A DNA stretch of 55,441 bases from Bdellovibrionales bacterium CG10_big_fil_rev_8_21_14_0_10_45_34 (GCA_002778785.1 PEZS01000003.1:1-55441), one strand, 5' to 3'; shown: positions 9,124 to 17,792, counted from the first letter of the stretch. Numbers and translations: made by a program. Notes: generated by a model not told the origin, from the letters alone.

Positions 9124-11217
9124 ATGGTTAAAGCGCTCGCAACTTTGATTCTGCTCATGTTTACCAACCAGTCGGTTTTGGCCGACGTGTCCAGAGAAAC
9201 TAAGTACATATGTTTGGAATTTGTAGACAGCAACGCTAAATGCGATGTCACCCATCTCGCTAGCAATACTGGTCAAGCGGAGAATGCCGGCGAATGGAAA
9301 GTATTCCATGAAAATTATTCGCTTGGCTACTTTTCAGGAACTGTTTGGCTTGCACTTGAATTTGACTCCTCGATCGAGAGCGGGGAAAAAGTACTTACGG
9401 TTAACTACCCTCTGATTGATTACCTAGATTTAACCATATTCGAAGACGGAGTGGAGATTTTGGCCTCACAGACTGGGGCACTCCGACCATTGAGCTCGAG
9501 GCCAATTCAAAGTACTGTGTTTGCATTCCCCGTCAACCTCAAGCCCGATAAACATTATCGAATGGTGCTCAAGGCTCAGAGTCAAACGGCAATGAGTTTT
9601 CCGATTGATCTAAATAGCAAGCGAGAATTCCTTGTTGCTGAAAAGGCGCGAGACTTCAAGTTCGGAGCATATTCGGGAATAATTTTGTTTATCGTAATAG
9701 TTAATTTCCTTCTCTATTTCGTATTCTTTGAAAAAAGTTTGATTGTTTATTGTTTGGCGGTGTTTTCTTACCATGGCTTCGCAGTTCTGTCGTTGTTTGG
9801 TTACCCAACTGTTTATCTCTGGCCAGATAACTTCTGGCTTATCGAAAGACAAGTAGCTCTTTCGGAGTGTTTGGCGGTTGCGCTCTCGCTAATGTTTGCT
9901 CTCAAGTATCTTAGACTCAAGCGACACTCCGAATTCTTGCATAAGGTATTTCTAACTTGTATTGGCACAAGTATTTTCTTGGCGGTTTTGGCAATATGGA
10001 TTCCTGGGCAAATTACTTTGATGCTCGCTGCGGGTATTTCGGTTCTAGCGGCTTCACTGAGTATTTGGACAGGGTCCGTTCTCGCCATAAAACGGAAAAG
10101 TCGAATGGGACTATTTTATTTAGTGGGCTGGACAGTTCTGTGTTTAACTACAATGCTCTTCCTAGCTCAGTACTTGGGATTAGTAGCTGAGAACATCGTC
10201 ACCGTAAATGCCATTTTTGTTGGGGGTGTGTTTGAAGCATCTATTCTGGCGTATGGCCTAGGGGATCGCTTTAGACGAATAATTACTGAAAAAATAGCAT
10301 CTCAGCAGAATGCCTTAACCCGGCTACGCGCAGCTAGAGCACGCCAAGAAGAGATTCTAAACCAGACCAAAAAATTCGTACCGTCAGGTCTCGTAGAGCT
10401 TCTTGGGAAAAGCGATATAACAAGTATTAATCTGGGTTCTGTCGAAAGCCTAGAAAGGACCGTATTGTTTCTAGATATTAGGAATTTTACTTCTGTCGCC
10501 GAACTCATGAAACCAACGGAACTTTATCAGTTCCTCCTACACTATCTTGCTAAGATTTCGCCCATCGTTGATAAATATCACGGTTTTATCGACAAGTTTA
10601 TAGGTGATGGGATTTTAGCAATTTTTGAGACACCTGAAGACTGCATGTCTTGTGCTCTTGATATTTTGAAGGGCCTAGAAGAACTTAATAGATCCGGTCT
10701 GATTAATGGTCTGGCAAAAGTTCAGGTGGGTTTTGGAATACATACTGGAGTAGTCGCTGCTGGCGTAATTGGGAATCCGATGCGTCTTGAGGCCACAGTC
10801 GTCGGCGACACAGTCAACGTAGCTGCACGCCTGGAGTCGACAACTAAGGAATATGGTTGTGAAATTCTAATTAGCAAGGAAACCTACCTTCGTGCGCCAG
10901 AGAGTCTTCTTGACCTTATAAGATTTGTTGATGTTATTCAGCTGAAAGGGAAGAGTAAGACCACTGAAATCTATCAGCTTATTGATCCTGACCATGTGAA
11001 GGATGTCGTCCCGAACATTACTTTAAACAAGTTGATCAGCCTTATAAAGGACGAAAAAGTTTCCGCAGCAAAACAACTGTGCCAAGAACTTGAAATTGCA
11101 TATCCCAAAGATAGACTAATCCAAAATTACAGGACAAAAATTCATTTGTTAAACTTTAAATCGACAACTCCGGACGCTCTGTCAGGGGTGCCCGGGAAGA
11201 AGCGGATGACTGGCTAA
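9124..11217 (+). CDS. 7TMR-DISM membrane adenylate cyclase (class III)
   Basis: 697 residues. Signal peptide to about 21; a periplasmic beta-sandwich like 7TMR-DISM extracellular domains (about 25-165); seven membrane helices (about 180-385); a short coiled coil; then a class III cyclase domain. Metal-binding aspartates are D451 (FLDIRNFTS) and D495 (FIGDGILAIF); Lys in FIDKF and Asp in VVGDTVNVAARLE fit adenine recognition, so ATP to cAMP is likely. The N and R of NVAARLE are the expected transition-state residues. It should make cAMP in response to a periplasmic, probably carbohydrate-like ligand. No clear ribosome site precedes the ATG. Its last 62 bases overlap the converging AlkB-like gene. 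Confidence 0.92.
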   Translation: MVKALATLILLMFTNQSVLADVSRETKYICLEFVDSNAKCDVTHLASNTGQAENAGEWKVFHENYSLGYFSGTVWLALEFDSSIESGEKVLTVNYPLIDYLDLTIFEDGVEILASQTGALRPLSSRPIQSTVFAFPVNLKPDKHYRMVLKAQSQTAMSFPIDLNSKREFLVAEKARDFKFGAYSGIILFIVIVNFLLYFVFFEKSLIVYCLAVFSYHGFAVLSLFGYPTVYLWPDNFWLIERQVALSECLAVALSLMFALKYLRLKRHSEFLHKVFLTCIGTSIFLAVLAIWIPGQITLMLAAGISVLAASLSIWTGSVLAIKRKSRMGLFYLVGWTVLCLTTMLFLAQYLGLVAENIVTVNAIFVGGVFEASILAYGLGDRFRRIITEKIASQQNALTRLRAARARQEEILNQTKKFVPSGLVELLGKSDITSINLGSVESLERTVLFLDIRNFTSVAELMKPTELYQFLLHYLAKISPIVDKYHGFIDKFIGDGILAIFETPEDCMSCALDILKGLEELNRSGLINGLAKVQVGFGIHTGVVAAGVIGNPMRLEATVVGDTVNVAARLESTTKEYGCEILISKETYLRAPESLLDLIRFVDVIQLKGKSKTTEIYQLIDPDHVKDVVPNITLNKLISLIKDEKVSAAKQLCQELEIAYPKDRLIQNYRTKIHLLNFKSTTPDALSGVPGKKRMTG

Positions 11218-12301
11218 GCGGCGGCGAGATTCTTTGTTGCTCTTCTATCTGTTTCAAAAATTTATCTAGAATTGGATGAATAAGGTTATGCCAAAGAACA
11301 GGGATGAAGGTAACTCCGACAAGTGTCGGGTACCCGTAAGGGAGCTTTGGAGCGACATCATTTAGGTGCAGGTTCTGATATCTTTTAGTTGCGGCTTTAT
11401 GATGTTCGGAATGAATTTGCAGGTTGAAAAGCAACCAGTTTGAAAGCCTGTTGCCGGAGTCCCACGAGTGATTCAGCTTCATAGATTCATAACGTGAACC
11501 CTGCTTTTTTCTAAGTAATCCATAATGTTCTATATAGCTTACGGTCTCTAACAATATAACTGCAATTACAGCCTGGACGACAAAAACTATTAAGGCGGTT
11601 AACCCGCCAAAAATAACAAGTGAGAGAATAAATAAAAAAGTGATCAGCCATAAGGTCACAAAATTATTCATGCAAATTCTTCGAAAAAAGCCCTCATATT
11701 GTGTAACCCTTCTTCTTTCATGTTCATAAGCGAACCTCAAACAGCTCGGAAGGGTTCTGCGCAGATAGGAATAAATGCTTTCGTCTCGCCAACCAGTGCT
11801 GTTGTCGGCTTTCGTACAAGCGAGCGCATGGTGGCCATATATATGGGAGATTTCAAAGTGTGGGTAGCCAGTTATCACCAGCCCAATTCGCCCGAACCAT
11901 TTTTCAACGATGCCTACTTTGTGTACCAACTCATGACTGGCATTGATTACTAAAGAACCAAGAGTGCCCAAAGATAGACTTAACCCGAGTAGTTCATATA
12001 AGTTCTTCGTATTGACTGCAGATACTGTTAAAAGGATCGCCAGAATATGGGCAAGCACAATTGTAGCGGGCGCCGCTGCAAATACGAAATCTGATAATCT
12101 AGAGTTTCGACTTTTACGTGCAGAAGGGAAATCAAATTCCCCGAAAAGTGGGTCGACTATTGGAATCACAATGAAAATAGTGGCAAAGGCTGCGAAGCTC
12201 CATAAACCACCGAATTTTAAACCCAGATAGTAAGATGAATAGAGTAAAAGTGGCAGATAGTAAAAAGGTATCGTTCGCCATGAACTTTCATTCGAACTCA
12301 T
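11156..12301 (-). CDS. AlkB-like membrane diiron hydroxylase/desaturase (paralogue 1)
   Basis: 381 residues with hydrophobic helices and the histidine boxes of integral-membrane diiron enzymes: HELVHK (123-128), HIYGHH (153-158), YIEHYG (H259) and HSEHH (297-301). This set is that of alkane 1-monooxygenase relatives, although the usual Glu of EHxxGHH is Ser here, so fatty-acid or aldehyde substrates are also possible. The ATG at 12301 lies inside the end of the upstream oxidoreductase gene (14-base overlap), pointing to translational coupling; longer in-frame readings would overlap that gene further. The C-terminus is polar and Ser-rich and overlaps the converging cyclase gene by 62 bases. 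Inner membrane. Confidence 0.85.
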   Translation of the reverse strand: MSSNESSWRTIPFYYLPLLLYSSYYLGLKFGGLWSFAAFATIFIVIPIVDPLFGEFDFPSARKSRNSRLSDFVFAAAPATIVLAHILAILLTVSAVNTKNLYELLGLSLSLGTLGSLVINASHELVHKVGIVEKWFGRIGLVITGYPHFEISHIYGHHALACTKADNSTGWRDESIYSYLRRTLPSCLRFAYEHERRRVTQYEGFFRRICMNNFVTLWLITFLFILSLVIFGGLTALIVFVVQAVIAVILLETVSYIEHYGLLRKKQGSRYESMKLNHSWDSGNRLSNWLLFNLQIHSEHHKAATKRYQNLHLNDVAPKLPYGYPTLVGVTFIPVLWHNLIHPILDKFLKQIEEQQRISPPLSQSSASSRAPLTERPELSI

Positions 12302-13301
12302 ACAGAAGGTCCTTGATGACGGGCACTGCGTTTTCGGCCGTTGAAGTTCCAATTGCGCAACACGGGATCGCGCCCTGATACCCGAGGGGCAAATTTGGAA
12401 ATACGCCACCTTTTACGCCAGAAATATGATAGGTGGGAATGCCTTTTGCCTTTAACTTTTTTAGTGTTTTAATGGATGGTTCTGGAAAGGTTTCGTTTAC
12501 TAGAACAATTCCTTCCCACATTTTATCAACATATGTGTCGATTGCCCCACTTCTCGATACATCAACAATTAGGCAAGGTTTGCCCTTCAACCGAGAAGGC
12601 AGATTGCCAAACCCAGGCCCCACATCAATCGTTATTACTTCACTGTAGTTTTCACTTAGTTTTCTAACCAAACTTTTACCAATTCGGCCAAGACCACCCA
12701 CAACCATGACGGTGGGAGTGAAGTCCAAAAAGTGTTTTCTAACCACCAGTCGTATCGATTCGACAACTATTTGGGCAACATTTTCCTGAGAGCTATCCCG
12801 AAAAGATGCATCTATTTTTTTGAAGACACTAGGTAAAATTCCAGAATAGGTAACCGACTTTGTGCCTATAAGTCGGGCTAAAAAATCAATCCGACTTTTC
12901 AATAAAAGCAAGTTGGTACGGTTGGCTGGATCTAAGAACTCTGCTTCAGTTACCGGTGACGCAAATATTAGACCTTGAACCCCAGCGCTCGAAAAAATCG
13001 CGATTGGCGTCGGCCACCACCGCAGCCATTTTCTGCTCCATTTAAAACAATATCTATCCGAATATCTGTCGCTTCCCGCGTAACAAAAAAAGCAAATACT
13101 CCAAGCGGGGCGAACTCTATTCACTACTCCTAGAACTACGCCAAGAAAATGTATTCGAACGAGCACGTTGAGGGAAAGAAGTAGTAACTTGAATGACGAA
13201 AGCCTGACTGCCAACTTTCCAAAGTGGAGCTTTCTAAGCTGCCGGCTATCACTGTGCAGCTGCAATAAAAAGCTATGAAATCGACTTAGGAGCTGGTCCA
13301 T
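12288..13301 (-). CDS. Putative acyl-ACP-reductase-like NAD(P)-dependent oxidoreductase
   Basis: Up to 337 residues. The middle has a Rossmann loop VMVVGGLGRIGKSLVRKL (about 200-217) preceded by a helical region ending SGILPSVF and followed by IVLVNETFPEPS and GAIPCCAIGTSTAEN. The order and spacing recall cyanobacterial long-chain acyl-ACP reductase (GGFTSI, VVGATGDIG, a late Cys-Ala segment), which makes fatty aldehydes; this is an eye comparison only. The first 59 residues are Leu-rich with no ribosome site at the ATG; a GTG at 13124 just after AGGAG is an alternative start giving 278 residues. Its end overlaps the AlkB-like gene by 14 bases. Shikimate-dehydrogenase-like or saccharopine-like functions are alternatives. 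Confidence 0.5.
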   Translation of the reverse strand: MDQLLSRFHSFLLQLHSDSRQLRKLHFGKLAVRLSSFKLLLLSLNVLVRIHFLGVVLGVVNRVRPAWSICFFCYAGSDRYSDRYCFKWSRKWLRWWPTPIAIFSSAGVQGLIFASPVTEAEFLDPANRTNLLLLKSRIDFLARLIGTKSVTYSGILPSVFKKIDASFRDSSQENVAQIVVESIRLVVRKHFLDFTPTVMVVGGLGRIGKSLVRKLSENYSEVITIDVGPGFGNLPSRLKGKPCLIVDVSRSGAIDTYVDKMWEGIVLVNETFPEPSIKTLKKLKAKGIPTYHISGVKGGVFPNLPLGYQGAIPCCAIGTSTAENAVPVIKDLLYEFE

Positions 13302-13679
13302 ATGAAATCTCTATTCAACAATCCTGCCAAAGAGGGGCAGAGGCGAAATACACTTCGGCTAAGTGTTTTGATCTCAAAATCAGCCTATCTACATGCCGCC
13401 CGGACTCACAGACCACCAGGGTGGGCCAATTAAGTAAGATTAATTGACAAATAACAGACAGAGTCAAAAAATTTTAGGGTTTACTATAAAAAAGTAAGGC
13501 TCCTTTCAAAGTGCCGAAGTAATTGACAAGGTTCTTCAAAAATTGTCTCAGAGCTACTTCCTCCACGCCCGATCCGAATTTGTTTGCAATCGACATTATG
13601 TTTATGTCTAGCTGAAGGGGTGAAGAGTGCGAATTTTATCAGGCCTAAAACAGTTAAGCTAACTGACCACGAGGTCGAG
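13302..13679. other. Intergenic region between divergent reductase-like and coaBC genes
   Basis: 378 bases with no gene I can support, though an in-frame extension of coaBC to a TTG at 13584 or GTG at 13620 is open. It must carry promoters for both directions. Two TTGACA hexamers occur (near 13444 and 13523), but neither has a convincing -10 box at 16-18 bases. No riboswitch or strong stem-loop is evident by eye. Confidence 0.5.
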
Positions 13680-14870
13680 TTGCGGGGTACGCATCTCAAG
13701 GGCAAAAAAGTAGCCCTGCTTGTCACGGGCGGCATAGCGGCGATGAAGGCGCCGCTATTGGCGAGGGAACTGAGGCGATACGGGGCAGAAGTAGTCCCCT
13801 ATGTATCTACTGAGGCATTAAGGTACACGGCTGCAGACGCCCTTTCTTGGGCTGCCAACAATACAGTAATCACATCACTCACGCCGGCGGCAGAACATCT
13901 CAACAAGGCTGCCCCCTTTGATCTTTTTCTCGTGGCTCCTGCGACCTACAATGCCATAAACAAAATGAGGTTTGGTATCGCCGATACCCCCATATCGACC
14001 ACTCTAGCAACTGCTATGGGATTAATGGAGCAAGGCAAAGCAAGAGTTGCGATTATCCCCACCATGCACGGAGATATGCACAATTCTATTCTTAGTGAAA
14101 GCGTCGAGGAGCTGCTAAACAGAGGAGTTGACCTTATCGAACCTAAAGACGCCTACGGTAAGCATAACTTGCCAGATATTAAAGTTATAGCCGCCAAGTG
14201 CTGTCGTCTTGTCTCTTCTAGCGTTTTAAAAGGCAAACGTGTGCTCGTGACAGGCGGGCCAACCCCAGTGAAGATAGATTCAGTGCGCAGAATAACAAAC
14301 AAGTTTCGGGGTCAATTGGCGATCGAAATAGCGAATGAGCTGTTTTTAAGAGGCGCTGAGGTAGATTTAATACTGGGTTCGGGGTCGGTTCAGCCACCCG
14401 ATCACTTACTTCCTTTCACAGCGATGATCGAGGACTACGAAGAGTACAAAGCGCAGGTTCTGAGTAAAATAGAACAAAATAATATTGAGATGGGTTTATT
14501 TTCCGCGGCGGTAGCGGACTATCAGCCAACCTCCGTTTTCGACGGAAAGATTTCAAGCAAATCGGGGTGGAATAAAATCGATTTGAGGCCTACAGAAAAA
14601 GTTATCGATATTGTTCGGGAGCAGTTTCCACACGTAAAAATGGTGAGCTTTAAATTTGAAATTAACATCGAAAAAGAAAAACTTTTCGATATCGGCAGAG
14701 ACAGAATATCAAAGGGGCATAGCCTAGTTGTTCTTAACCGAGGTGAAGATCTGACCGAGGGCAACCACACGGCGTATATAATGAACAAGACTGGCGATAT
14801 TAAGGAAGTATCAGGCGACAAAAGATCTGTCGCTAGGGATTTGATTACTACTATTGAACTAAATATTTGA
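13680..14870 (+). CDS. coaBC: Bifunctional CoaBC, divergent
   Basis: 396 residues from a TTG five bases after GAGG; this start gives the usual CoaBC length and N-terminus (LKGKKVALLVTGGIAAMK). The first half is the FMN-dependent phosphopantothenoylcysteine decarboxylase: flavin loop, catalytic His73 (EHLNKAAPFDLFLVAPAT) and GIADTPIS. The second is the CTP-dependent phosphopantothenate-cysteine ligase: KRVLVTGGPTPVKIDSVRRI, AAVADYQP, and DLRPTEKVIDIV. Together they make 4'-phosphopantetheine for CoA. Odd points: the family's PxMNxxM segment reads PTMHGDM, and the usual GRMxEP clamp is not recognisable (EPKDAYGKHNL), so the decarboxylase half is diverged. It is followed 19 bases later by a kinase gene. 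Confidence 0.85.
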   Translation: MRGTHLKGKKVALLVTGGIAAMKAPLLARELRRYGAEVVPYVSTEALRYTAADALSWAANNTVITSLTPAAEHLNKAAPFDLFLVAPATYNAINKMRFGIADTPISTTLATAMGLMEQGKARVAIIPTMHGDMHNSILSESVEELLNRGVDLIEPKDAYGKHNLPDIKVIAAKCCRLVSSSVLKGKRVLVTGGPTPVKIDSVRRITNKFRGQLAIEIANELFLRGAEVDLILGSGSVQPPDHLLPFTAMIEDYEEYKAQVLSKIEQNNIEMGLFSAAVADYQPTSVFDGKISSKSGWNKIDLRPTEKVIDIVREQFPHVKMVSFKFEINIEKEKLFDIGRDRISKGHSLVVLNRGEDLTEGNHTAYIMNKTGDIKEVSGDKRSVARDLITTIELNI

Positions 14871-14889
14871 AATTGGTCGGGATGAGACT

Positions 14890-16167
14890 TTGAGTGATCC
14901 TGTATTTAATCTTGAAATAGAACTAGAGATCAAGCGTAGGATCCGACTAACCCTTCTTTTTTTAGGGGCGCCTCTGACCCTTGTTTTTTGGATTGCCGAC
15001 AGGCAGTACATTCCCGAGTTTCAGTGGGAAGCTCTGCTCTTTCGCTTTCTAGCTGCTTCGATGCTTATCTTAATCGCATTTAACCTCCGCCAATTCAAAT
15101 CGCTCAAAAAAGCGTATGGCTTAGTGTTGATTTCGGTAATTGTTGTAACCTTGCCGGTTCAAATTTTAATCTTGCTGCAAGATGACGTGGCTACTCCCTA
15201 TATTAGCGGTCTACATATGATTTCAATTGCAGCTCTCACATTCTACCCAATGCCTAATCCCTATTTTATTGCAACTTGTCTCATTATATATATGCCCTAT
15301 TTCGTGGTTTTGGCGATGAAACCGATACAATCGAATTCAATCGGCATTGTTGTCGTCTACCTGATGAACTCCCTGTGCTTTTTGACAATTGCCTATGTTT
15401 TAAAGGTCATTCAGGAAAAAATGCGCGAAAAGGAATTTCTCGCCAGACAAAAACTCGAGTCTGAGATAAAGCTGCGCGAGACTCTTTATCGACAAGTTTC
15501 GAGACAGGTCGTTCATGACATTCGATCGCCGATCACCGCCTTTAAGATGATTGCAGAAAGCATAAAGAGCGAAAACCCAGATAGAGGCGTATTGCTAGCC
15601 CGAGCTGTTGATAGGATAGAACATATTACTGGGGATATACAAAACATAGCTAAGCGAGAGGCTGAGGAGCTCTACAGAAATGATATTGAACCCGTAGATA
15701 AAATTCGCATACTTGATTGCCTTCTCACAATAGCAAAAGAAAAAGAAAGCGAGTATTCAATCGACAACCTTAAGGTAGAGGTGACGTGTTCTGTTAATAG
15801 GAACACACGGGCATACGCCCAAAAATCAGTTTTCGAGCGAATAATTTCAAACCTCCTTAACAATTCCAAAGAAGCCTCTAAAGATGGTTCTAAAGTTTAC
15901 ATTGAACTGCGAGAGGCGACGCAGGATGAACTTAAAGAACTGGAGGGCTCAAATTATATAGCTATAACTATAAGCGACGAAGGCCGCGGTATTCCCGAAG
16001 AAATCCTCGAGAAACTTGGTAAAGAAGGGTATTCGTACAATAAAAGTGGTGGCTCTGGTCTGGGCCTTTACCATGCAAAAACCGCTTTAAAGCGATGGGG
16101 CGGAGAACTTCGTATCAAATCAGAACTTCAACAAGGGACAAAAATAACACTCTTTTTAAGAGTCTAG
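14890..16167 (+). CDS. Six-helix membrane sensor histidine kinase (paralogue B)
   Basis: 425 residues with the same plan as the kinase ending at 7601: six membrane helices (about 18-172), H-box RQVSRQVVHDIRSPITAF with His209, N-box NLLNNSKEAS, G1 DEGRGIP, and G2 SGLGLYHAKTA. Long stretches match paralogue A, including the start of helix 1 (APLTLVFWIAD versus APLTLFFWVAD) and the helix-4/5 turn (FYPMPNPYF versus FFPMPQTYF). It starts at a TTG after GGGATGAG and is 19 bases downstream of coaBC, so it may share its transcript. It lacks a receiver and an adjacent response regulator. The signal is unknown and probably sensed within the membrane. Confidence 0.92.
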   Translation: MSDPVFNLEIELEIKRRIRLTLLFLGAPLTLVFWIADRQYIPEFQWEALLFRFLAASMLILIAFNLRQFKSLKKAYGLVLISVIVVTLPVQILILLQDDVATPYISGLHMISIAALTFYPMPNPYFIATCLIIYMPYFVVLAMKPIQSNSIGIVVVYLMNSLCFLTIAYVLKVIQEKMREKEFLARQKLESEIKLRETLYRQVSRQVVHDIRSPITAFKMIAESIKSENPDRGVLLARAVDRIEHITGDIQNIAKREAEELYRNDIEPVDKIRILDCLLTIAKEKESEYSIDNLKVEVTCSVNRNTRAYAQKSVFERIISNLLNNSKEASKDGSKVYIELREATQDELKELEGSNYIAITISDEGRGIPEEILEKLGKEGYSYNKSGGSGLGLYHAKTALKRWGGELRIKSELQQGTKITLFLRV

Positions 16168-16300
16168 GCCCTCCGTCAAGGAGCCTGGCTCCTAAAATGC
16201 ATTAAGTGTTAGAACGCTTAGCTGCTAAGTGCAGTGAGCGAGCAGCTTATTTGATGGCCAACGCATGTCTTCAAATAAAATGTAGCTTTAGGAGACTTTG

Positions 16301-17107
16301 GTGAAACAATTTCGCGGTGGTAAACAGAGAAAAGAGCAGATGAAATGCCAGTTTTGGGCGCTTTTGTTGAAGGTTTTGCTTGTTTTTGGAATCGCAAGTC
16401 CGCAAGTATTACTCGCAGTTTCGCCCCCTAGCCCTCAACCGGTATATGTTGTCGATTCGTCTAGGTGGTTGCAGGAGTTAAAGGCACATAAAATTGAACA
16501 AGTTGAATGGCCGACCACTCTTCAAAAATGGCATCTTCATCTAATAGAAGCTATTGCTAAAGAGGCCATGGCAATAAATACTCCTTCGAATGAGCGTCTC
16601 CAAGATCTTTACAAGTCAGCAGTGGGTATATGCTGGGAGCTTTTACCTCACATCGAAAAATGTTTAAGCGGTTTTCAAAGAACCCTCGGCAATGAGATAA
16701 AACAGACTCTAGAATTTCTTGGGAGTGTTAGAAGTCAAGTTGTTAAAAACCTACGTGAGATCAGCAACCGGTACTTTAACGATGTTTTGGTTCGGCGCTT
16801 AGCAATTTTCGATGCGGTTTTAGTAGCTACCTACGATTATTATCAAAAGGACCTCGCGCTTAGAAATGAGTGGGCCACCGCTAGGCTTGTCCTGTTTTCG
16901 GGTATGTTAACAGGAGCGCTGGGAGGATACGTGGTTGCAAACCTTCCTGGTCTTGCTGTTGGAGCACTTGTTGTCCCGGCTGGTGGAATTACGACTTTGC
17001 GATTTTCTATCGTCTCGATGAAAGAGCGAAGTGAACAGCTAGCGGCTTTTCTTATCAAAAAAAGCTATAACACAAAAGTCATCCCAGAAATCCGTCCGAG
17101 CCTTTGA
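16301..17107 (+). CDS. Hypothetical membrane-associated protein
   Basis: 268 residues, not recognised. It opens with a basic stretch, then a hydrophobic helix (about 19-40, FWALLLKVLLVFGIASPQVLLA) that may be a signal peptide or anchor. The middle (about 50-195) is helical, with two Cys (GICWELLPHIEKC). A pair of hydrophobic helices near 200-235 (LVLFSGMLTGALGGYVV, LPGLAVGALVVPAGG) suggests a hairpin in a membrane. The GTG at 16301 lies six bases after GGAG and is preferred over the TTG just upstream. A 133-base gap with small palindromes (AGGAGCC/GGCTCCT at 16179-16193) separates it from the kinase gene. No function proposed. Confidence 0.65.
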   Translation: MKQFRGGKQRKEQMKCQFWALLLKVLLVFGIASPQVLLAVSPPSPQPVYVVDSSRWLQELKAHKIEQVEWPTTLQKWHLHLIEAIAKEAMAINTPSNERLQDLYKSAVGICWELLPHIEKCLSGFQRTLGNEIKQTLEFLGSVRSQVVKNLREISNRYFNDVLVRRLAIFDAVLVATYDYYQKDLALRNEWATARLVLFSGMLTGALGGYVVANLPGLAVGALVVPAGGITTLRFSIVSMKERSEQLAAFLIKKSYNTKVIPEIRPSL

Positions 17108-17188
17108 GTGATGCCTACACGGCTTAAGCTGATTCGACCTATGCTTCCCTGGTCCCTGCCATTTTAGGAGATGATGAAGCTTTCGCTA

Positions 17189-17686
17189 TTACCTTATGAA
17201 ATGACAAGTATAACCATCGGGATTTTTTTGCAGATAATCTTGATGGTCTTCTTCGGCGGGGTAAAAGTGTTTAAGCTTTTCTAGCTTGGTTACAAGTGGC
17301 TTCTTCCAGGTGCCGGATTTATTGATCTCATCGATAACTTTCTTTGCAACCTTTTCTTGTTCGGGTGTGGCGAAAAAAATAGCCGACCTATATTGAGATC
17401 CTATGTCGTTGCCCTGGCGGTTGATAGTTGTTGGGTCATGTATCTTAAAAAAAAATTTTAACAACTCATCCAAGCCCGTTTTACTTGGGTCAAATTCGAT
17501 TTTGATGGCTTCTGCATGACCAGTTTTACCTGTTTTCACATCGTCGTACCTTGGATTTTCTGTTGTGCCGCCCGTATACCCAACAATAGTGTCAAGCACG
17601 CCCGGCTGTTTGCGAATGAGCTCTTCAACACCCCAAAAACATCCACCCGCCAGTACAACGGACTCTCGTGTTTTACTATCAGACAT
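17189..17686 (-). CDS. msrA: Peptide methionine-S-sulfoxide reductase MsrA
   Basis: 165 residues. The catalytic motif AGGCFWGVEE carries the nucleophilic Cys; other hallmarks are VGYTGGTTENPRYDDV, GHAEAIKIEFDP, FFKIHDPTTINRQGNDIGSQYRS and AEEDHQDYL. MsrA reduces the S form of methionine sulfoxide in proteins using thioredoxin. Length is normal for the single-domain form; there is no MsrB fusion and no signal peptide, so it acts in the cytoplasm. A Cys near the C-terminus (YTCHF) may be resolving. The ATG at 17686 follows AAAGGA; an upstream in-frame extension lacks support. It is divergent from the methyltransferase gene. Confidence 0.96.
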   Translation of the reverse strand: MSDSKTRESVVLAGGCFWGVEELIRKQPGVLDTIVGYTGGTTENPRYDDVKTGKTGHAEAIKIEFDPSKTGLDELLKFFFKIHDPTTINRQGNDIGSQYRSAIFFATPEQEKVAKKVIDEINKSGTWKKPLVTKLEKLKHFYPAEEDHQDYLQKNPDGYTCHFIR

Positions 17687-17792
17687 GTTACAATCCTTTT
17701 CTAAGCATACTTTTCTACGAAGAAGCAAAACACCAACCGGCGTGTTTCTTTGTAAAAGAGCGTGTGATCAAAGATATCTCTGGGAGGCCTAA

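Noticed and set aside
11699-12230. Open frames on the plus strand opposite the AlkB-like gene
   Set aside because: They lie entirely within a gene whose histidine boxes are conserved; no ribosome site or family resemblance.
16179-16193. AGGAGCC/GGCTCCT palindrome after the second kinase gene as a terminator
   Set aside because: Loop of one base and no T-run; kept only as a remark in the neighbouring gene.
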